A stretch of 64,000 bases of DNA. Source: Lunularia cruciata. Taxonomy: Eukaryota; Streptophyta; Marchantiopsida; Lunulariales; Lunulariaceae. The stretch is from the NCBI GenBank assembly GCA_948567375.1, contig OX419759.1, positions 53,545,493 through 53,609,492 of the forward strand, read 5' to 3'. Below are positions 57,901-64,000 of the stretch, in pieces. Positions within the stretch are counted from its first letter, which is position 1; every line of letters begins with the position of its first letter. The position numbers were made by a program, and so were the translations under genes. The notes under the pieces were generated by a model, which had not been told where the DNA came from, ran no database searches, and was given only the letters and a program-made list of their open reading frames with translations.

Positions 57901-58179
57901 TAACTATACTAATTTCTGCTCATCCTATCCTTAAAATATCTAGATGGAGGTGCAAAAGCTCTTGGAGGAAGAACCATGGAACATCCAAAAGGAAGGATAA
58001 GATAATTGCCTAAAATCTTCATCAACCAACAGCAACAATCAATGGGATAACCTGTCTCAATAGAAATATGAGGACAATGGTTTGACCACAAGGATTTTGA
58101 AGACAAAGACGTTTGAGGCCAAGCTTCCTGGTCCTAAAACCTTTTTTAACCAATCACTCCAACCCCAAGGGATGAACCA

Positions 58180-59080
58180 ACAAATAAACAAAGGAGAAAA
58201 GCCAATTCTTCTCTTATAATATCATATATGATACCCTCACTGACCTAGGATCTTCTAAAGTAGATGTTATATTCAGAAAATTATGGGAAAATAATAAGTT
58301 GTACAAGAAGCAATTGACTCTTGCACTTTGATGAGTACAATCAAGGAAGAAAGCATATCTCACTACAATTTCCCAAATAGAATTTGAAGACTTTGGATCC
58401 CCTAAAGTAGAAATTGAGATCAATGGATATATAATTCAATCAGTACCTATCAATTCCAAATCTAGAGTAAATTTCATGACCAAAAAATGGTGCTCAAGCT
58501 AGGATATGCAATCTTCAAACCAAGAACCCATATTCTCCAACTTGTGGATCAAACCCGACAAACACTTTTAAGAATATTTGTCAACGTTCATGCTATCATA
58601 GGTGGGGTAACATTCAGACTGGATTACATTTTTCTTTGTCCTATAACCAAGACATGCTACCTAGTGTTAATAGGAAGACCCTAGTTCTATGGAGGAAAGG
58701 TAATGGTCGAGTCGTACCAACATAAGTTACATTTTCCAAACCATGACTCCACTACAACAAAATTCATGATGGTGTGTTGGAAGAAATTTCTTCATCTTAG
58801 AGAAACCTTGTCTCTAGACAAAGGGTACATGGAAGGAACCTTGGAGGAAGCCAAAGGCTTGTCAAAAGAAGATGAGGCAAACTACTTAGAGTGTTACAAA
58901 ATCAAACTTGAGCCCAAAAGGGACAATCATCTTGAAATTGGGGAGGAAAGTTTTGCACTCTTGGGAATCAGTCCCATTAGTCATGTTGAAGGCATTGTCA
59001 AACTGGATGATTGCCAAGATATGCACCTAATAGAAGAGAAATCACTCAAGATTTTCAAGTGTTGGAAGAAGAATTGGTAG
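58180..59080 (+). pseudogene. Protease and N-terminal pol of E2
   Basis: The protease-like part includes the upstream YIIQSVPINS segment (near 58430) and ends near 58680 with CYLVLIGRP, the usual C-terminal box. The active-site triplet is not preserved. An open 125-codon frame (58703-59080) continues with LLGISPISHVEGIVKLDDCQ, shared with E1. Confidence 0.55.
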
Positions 59081-59238
59081 ACTATGCTTGCCTCTTTTGG
59101 GATTATTAGAACATCTTTGTCTAGAAGATCAAGCAAATGCCTGAGATCCCTAGAAAATTAGGGGAACACCACATCAATCTAGAAGAAGGATTGGTCCTTG
59201 TCCAAAATTGTTAGGATTGGTAAAATTTCCAATACTTA

Positions 59239-59999
59239 TTGTTGGATAAGCAAGAAATCAGTAAGTATCTCATTGTTGGTATCATCTTTCTAGTGCTCAG
59301 TAGTGAATATGTGTCTCCAATTGTAGTAGTACACAAGAAGAAGAAAGGAAAGATTAGAGTGTATCAAGACTTTTGTAAGCTGAATGCAACCACAAAGAAA
59401 GATTACTACTCTTTGCCTTTTCTTGATCCAATCTTAGACCAAGTCATAGGGCACAAATTTTATAGCTTCTTAGATGGCTTCTCAATCACATCTTCATTCA
59501 AGAAGAAGATAGAGATAGACTACCTTCACCACCAACTTGGGAATGTCTACTTACAATTAGATGCCATTTGGGCTATGCACTTGCAACCTTTCAATGAATG
59601 ATTACTTCTATCTTCAAGGACTACCTATGGAAATTTATGGAGATCATGACAACTTTTGTGTTTTTGGAAGAAGAAAGGATCATCTCTCATTTCTTTGTCA
59701 GACGTTTAAAAGATGCAAGACCGTTGGACTATTGTTACACCTTGAGAAGTGCTTTTTTGTCATGAAAAAAGGCATTCTTCTAGGACATTGTGTTTCAAGC
59801 CAAGGAATTGAGGTGGATGTAGAAAAGGTGAAAGTAATCCAATCCCTTGCAGCACCCAAGACCTTGCATGAGCTACAAGCCTTTCTAGGCCACATAGGCT
59901 ACTACAAGAGATTTGTTCTTAACAATGCAATACAAGCGGCACCCCTAGCCAAGCCATTAATGAAGGCCAAAGATTATATATGGAGAAAGGCATGATAAT
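59239..59999 (+). pseudogene. Reverse transcriptase of E2
   Basis: This RT is in two frames overlapping at about 59561-59601. It has YVSPIVVVHKKKKGKIRVY, KLNATTKKDYYSLPFLDPIL and FYSFLDGFS (fingers and palm), then MPFGLC. The catalytic box is decayed to YGDHDNFCVFG, where Y/F-x-D-D is expected. It ends with LGHCVSSQGIEVDVEKV and FLGHIGYYKRFV (thumb and connection). The KLNA-TKKD pattern is typical of Athila/Tat RTs. Confidence 0.85.
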
Positions 60000-60470
60000 G
60001 ACTTTGCTGACCTAAAAGGCAAGTTGATATAGGCTCTGATGATACGAGCACCTAATTGGGAAACACTTTCCACGTATATGTGACTACTTCATCAATGGCA
60101 TTCAGAGTATTCCTTAGCCAAAAGAATGAGAACAAGAAGGACTACCCCATGTACTATGCCAATTGACAATTTTCAATGGTAGACCAAAACTACACCACTA
60201 TGGAGAGGGAAGCCTTTGGGATAGTATATGCCTAAAAGAAATTTATTGCTACCTACCAGGATACAAATTTGTCCTTCATGTAGACCACTATGCATTACAA
60301 CATGTGGTATGAAAGGACAATTTTTCAAGACAAATTGCATGATGGGTAATACTGCTATAGGAATTCACCTACACCATACATGGTGTAGGTGTAGTCACAA
60401 CACAAGAATGCTTATTCTCTATCTTGATTGAAAACTAGCCACTAGAACAAAGATCTAAACAACTTGTTTT
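60000..60470 (+). pseudogene. RNase H of E2
   Basis: RNase H remains are seen as FVLHVDHYALQHV (near 60270) with weaker flanking match; stops are frequent. A perfect 12-bp inverted repeat with a 2-base loop lies at 60366-60391 (left arm CACCTACACCAT). Confidence 0.6.
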
Positions 60471-60479
60471 GGGATAAAG

Positions 60480-61780
60480 AAATCTTTCAAATTTTGACAA
60501 TCAGTGCAACACAGTACTCTTTTGAGTTGCAATACCTCCACACATTGCAATGTCTGGAAGGATTGAATCCAGAACAAAGAGCAGTCTTTCTCCACAAAAT
60601 GGAACCATACCAGTTGAAGGGAACTACTCTATTCAAATTAGGGCACAATCAGGTTCTCCACCATTGCTTAGAAGCATATGAAGTAGGAGGAGTAGTACAA
60701 ACCCTACATATGGAAGCCATAGGATGAAAATTTTCCTTGAAAAACTAGTGAAGAAATTGCAGCAATAGGATATGCATGAATTTATGGTGGCTAATAATGT
60801 ACAAGGATATGCATGAATTTATCAAATGGTGTGATGCATGCCAACAAATGGGCTGACCAACACGTTCTTTCTAGTGGCCCCTCAAACCAATACTTCTCCT
60901 TGCTCCATTCACAAAATGGGAGATTGATTTTGTAGGGCCAATACAACTTGCCATGAGAGCTATCAAGAAGAGATACATGCTAGTTTGTACTAACTATGCC
61001 ACAAAAATAGTGGAAGCAAAAGCTACTAGGAAGGATGACTCAAACACTATTGCAGAGTTCTTCTCTAGGAACATCATTCCTTGATATGGATGTCTGCTAG
61101 AGTTAGTGAGTGACAAGAGAGATCATATCTTAAACAAGGTAGTAATATCTCTCACCCAATATTTCCAAATTAAACATAAAAAAACCACTCCCTACAATCC
61201 AAAGGTGAATGGATTGACAAAGAAGGCCAACAGATTGCTATGCAAATCTTGAACAAGGTAATAGTGAAATGCATAAGATTGGGATACCAAATTGCATGTG
61301 GCCTCATGCGCATATTGCACTAAAGACAAGACTACCATGAGGTATACTTCTTTCTTTCTCACCTATGGGCTCCATCCCATATTACCAATCAAGTTTGAGA
61401 TTCCCACCTACAAAATCTTGTTAGAGGAAAAAATGACCAATGGGGCAAGTTAGGGAATTCAGAATTCAGGAATTGATGTTTTTAGAGGAGAAAAGAGATG
61501 AGTCCTTGAACTGCACATGAAAAATCCATATGAAAAGAAAGGAAATTCATAATTGGAAGATACAACCTGACAACCTTGCAAAAGGGAATTTGGTGTTCTT
61601 GTATGACAATAGAGATAAATTCTTCCCTTGGAAGTTACATCTTTGTTGGATGGGACCGTATCACATGGAGAGGCTATACCAGAATGGATCATTATAGTTA
61701 GTTGACTTAGAAGGAAATCTACTCACAACTCAAGTGAATGGATGGTGCATTTAGAAATATAATTAAGAACTACAATCAAG
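60480..61780 (+). pseudogene. Integrase of E2
   Basis: The N-terminal finger ends in WCDACQQMG (about 60827). The core has KWEIDFVGPI (first Asp kept), YATKIVEAKATRKDDSNTIA, ELVSDKRDHILN (second Asp kept) and NPKVNGLTKKANR, where the catalytic Glu has become Lys. The tail has LTYGLHPILPIKFEIPTY, WMGPYHMERLYQNGSL and VNGWC. No chromodomain follows before the polypurine tract. Confidence 0.8.
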
Positions 61781-61821
61781 AATGGTGAGGAGCTCTGCTA
61801 ATTTCTGCAAGGACACTCACA

Positions 61822-61837
61822 TTTGAGGAGGGGAGTA
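61822..61837 (+). other. Polypurine tract of E2
   Basis: TTTGAGGAGGGGAGTA directly precedes the 3' LTR start TGTGAC at 61838 and matches the E1 tract. Confidence 0.85.
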
Positions 61838-62772
61838 TGTGACTATGCAACTTTGCCTACATCATGTTCTTTTAATTTGTTTTGTATATTCTAGTTGGGA
61901 GAAGTATGGGAATAGTTATTTGGTAAACAAACAAGAGAAAATGGTCAATCAAGACAACCTTAGGCAAGGAAGACCCTTTGCTCTAAAAGTAGTCTTTGAT
62001 CTTGGGAAGACCTTCCACCAAAAATATCATTTGCCTTGGAAGACCCTCAGCTTGAAGCAACATGCATAAAGACAACAAAATAGATAAATCAAGAACCATT
62101 ATGTAGACCATTGGATTGGTCTAACTACTTATACGTGAGGCTAGTGATGACTTACCTAAAGGTTGTAATGATTGAACTAGTATGATAAATATTTGTCTGG
62201 AACTTGGAATCTCTTTTTGCAATATTCATTTTTGCCAGATCAATTGTGCTACCTTCTCCCTTGGCAAGAAACCTTTGCTTGGACTTGTGCATTTTGAGAG
62301 AAGAAGACTGCATGAAGGGAAGTAGAAAGAGTAAAAAAGAGCGTGGAATGATGAGAGGATAGAAAGGAAAGTAAGTAGTTATCATGCATGCACCACAAAG
62401 GATATATAGAGTTCTAGAATTCATAATCAACTCCCTTGGATTAGTCAAGTGGGATCTTCACTATAGACATCAGCTAGTTCATAGCAAAAAGCTTGAATTA
62501 TTGCAATGGAACAAGGAATTGAATGATCATTCTATGTTGCATGAAATTTGTGATAATTGGGATTCTAAGCTTATCAATTTGAAGGGGAATCTTTTTATGG
62601 ATAAAAGAACATTGGTGGAAAGTGTTGGGGCTTAGTAATTTATCCCCATATGGCATGACTTTGGATAGCATGTGGACTAGACCAAATCTTGGCTTTTAAG
62701 GCCAAATTTAGGTCTACCTTTCATGACAAGAAGACCACAATGGTTGGTTTGTTCCTAGAATTAATGATCTTA
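61838..62772 (+). repeat. 3' LTR of E2, first 935 bp, then interrupted
   Basis: It aligns with the start of the 5' LTR (50618 onward), including ATGGTCAAYCAAGACAACC near 61941. It carries the N-terminal part of the LTR-encoded frame (62384-62635, with LHYRHQLVHSKKLELLQWNK and MLHEICDNWDSKLINL). Similarity stops at ACTTAATGATCT-like sequence at 62772. Confidence 0.75.
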
Positions 62773-64000
62773 TGTGGTACACACATTTTTGTTTTCTTTC
62801 ATTTTGTTAGAGTTTTTGAAGAAGAAATTAGTAAGAAAGCCAAATTACAAAGGAAAGGATGCACAAGTGTGTCTTTGGAGTAAACCCAAAGAAGTCAAAT
62901 TTGGGTCGGAAAGCGGAAGTACTCGAATGGGGTGTATGAAGAGATAAGTCCAAAGAAGTACTTATCTTCGGACTGAGAAGCAAATTCCAACACAAAGACA
63001 GTCTAACAACCTTTCTACGTGGCAAGAAAGTACACTTCAAGAAACAATGAAGGTAGGAAAAGCATACCGTGACAATGACAAGAAAGCAACACAAAAAAGA
63101 AGGGGAAGTTGATTTTGAAATTGACTGAAGAATGACTGCACTTTGGGGTAATATAAAATTGCATTGCATAGGAAGGAATTGAATATGTCAAGTAGATATC
63201 TTGTTTGTCTGAGTAGTTGTTCTGCAGTAATGCGTGTCAAGAAGCCGATTAACAGTGAAATTTTTTGAAGCCTAGAAGGGGTTAGAGTGTCACATCCAGG
63301 AGAGGAAATAGTTTTTTAGTGCTAAAGAACAAGAGATCAAATCATGGCAAGATCAAGAATGCGCTTGCAGTAAGGAGCTTTGCAATTTGGAGGTTAGATG
63401 TTGTAGCAAGGATTGAAGTCTTGAATAGACTTTGTATTATGTTTTTAGCCTAGAACTGGAATTTCAATTTCCTAGGAGTCATTACATAGATAGCTGCCAA
63501 TAATTGTGAGGAAGGCCTTGAAGTCAAGGGGAAGAGAGGAAATATGGCTTGATGGACTAAGTCGGATTGGAGGTTAGTATTGGGGAAGGAACTAGGAGAG
63601 GCAATTGAAATCACCTTCTATCGGAAGTGTGATGCTGCAGAGGAGACCACGGAAATTCACAATTTGTTCTTCACTCCGTGTACAACTAATGGCTACAAGG
63701 TGGAGTCCTATTGGGACTCAATTAAAAAAAGCATCATTGGAGTGATAATGGCTATGTTCATACCTGAACAAACAACCTATGTGAATATGCAATAAGTTGT
63801 CTTCTTCCACCAGTTGTTTGCAGGAGTGAAGGTGAATTGGGCAAAGTGCTTCCACTAGCAAACAAGGCAGATGGTTGTCAATTGGAAACCTAATTCACCT
63901 CCATATTATTTTGCACCGTTTGCAGCACACTTCTACTTCAGGTTAAATTTACTAATCGCAGAGGAGAGGCAACATATGGTGTCACATTTCCATCTTGACC
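62773..64000 (+). repeat. E3: related LTR or element inserted in the E2 3' LTR, runs off window
   Basis: At 62773 the E2 LTR match ends and TGTGGTACACAC begins, which resembles the E1 LTR start TGTGGTACCTCAC. The new sequence does not align with the E2 LTR at nucleotide level but encodes a related LTR frame further on. The right end lies outside the window, so LTR status is inferred. Confidence 0.5.
63580..64000 (+). pseudogene. LTR-encoded reading frame in E3, best preserved copy, partial
   Basis: The frame opens at 63580 (MGKELGEAIEITFYRKCD) and reads for 140 codons to the window end with only two TAA/TAG stops (63793-63795 and 63859-63861). It contains VVFFHQLFAGVKVNWAKCF and YYFAPFAAHFYFRLNLLIAE. 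The motif x-FF-x-L/Y-x-x-G-x-x-VNWA followed by a hydrophobic FPF-x-I-x-FYL segment is also in the E1 LTR frame (NIQALFFEYFYQGRLVNWAR). No known family was recognised. The carboxyl end is outside the window. Confidence 0.55.

Larger units (their letters stand above)
50618..64000 (+). mobile_element. E2: Tat/Athila-like Ty3/gypsy element, right end beyond window
   Basis: E2 is the same family as E1, in the opposite orientation: 5' LTR, gag, protease, RT, RNase H, integrase, polypurine tract and the start of the 3' LTR (61838). It is inserted in copia RT. Its 3' LTR is cut by E3 at 62773, so neither its right end nor a target duplication can be checked. The integrase tail ends with a VNG motif typical of this lineage (TTQVNGWCI). 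Confidence 0.8.

Overview
This is transposon-derived DNA from a plant nuclear genome, probably one of the large, slowly purged genomes. A gymnosperm is my guess, and nothing here proves the taxon. Almost everything recognisable is LTR retrotransposon: Ty3/gypsy of three kinds plus one Ty1/copia, stacked as nested insertions and mostly decayed by point stops, frameshifts and deletions. I found no host protein gene I can name and no tRNA or rRNA gene. Similarities were read by eye from translations and aligned repeats; no database was searched.

Region 1, about 2.2-16.8 kb, + strand. This is a decayed Ty3/gypsy element of unusual composition: gag with two zinc knuckles, protease, a C5-cytosine DNA methyltransferase domain (5.8-6.8 kb, Pro-Cys catalytic motif), reverse transcriptase, RNase H, integrase and a C-terminal PHD finger (16.70-16.83 kb). 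A solo LTR (2838-3528) interrupts it in gag. A complete chromovirus (8022-14593, minus strand) interrupts it in RT; that insertion has both LTRs, PBS, PPT, the 5-bp target duplication AAGAG and a pol readable except for one stop. A minus-strand fragment of a second copy of the methyltransferase-bearing family lies at 19.0-19.5 kb. This element is the most interesting object in the window.

Region 2, about 19.6-25.4 kb, + strand. This is a second, older chromovirus with a triple 20-residue repeat between protease and RT, an internal duplication in RNase H, a chromodomain, and a 3' LTR carrying a four-unit heat-shock element upstream of a TATA box. A solo LTR of the region-1 chromovirus family (23718-24397, duplication CTTGA) sits inside its pol. 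From 25.4 to 31.3 kb the DNA is unassigned: hairpin-bearing tandem repeats (26540-26813), an AT-rich block (29.55-30.47 kb) and a short exon-like stretch (29224-29349).

Region 3, about 31.3-64 kb. A + strand copia element is the target for two large Tat/Athila-like gypsy elements. E1 (32628-49280, minus) splits it within pol, with near-matching target repeats ATAAT and ATAGT. E2 (50618 to beyond the window, plus) lies 1.3 kb further on in the opposite orientation. Both have very long LTRs (roughly 3.7-6.4 kb with insertions), and those LTRs contain a decayed but recognisably shared reading frame in element sense, ending in a probable coiled coil. E1 has lost its RT core. These elements in turn hold further solo LTRs (36632-38827, 39091-39771, 43768-44179, 53729-54313, 56618-57288). 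A related LTR (E3, from 62773) interrupts the E2 3' LTR and carries a better preserved piece of the same kind of LTR frame up to the window edge.
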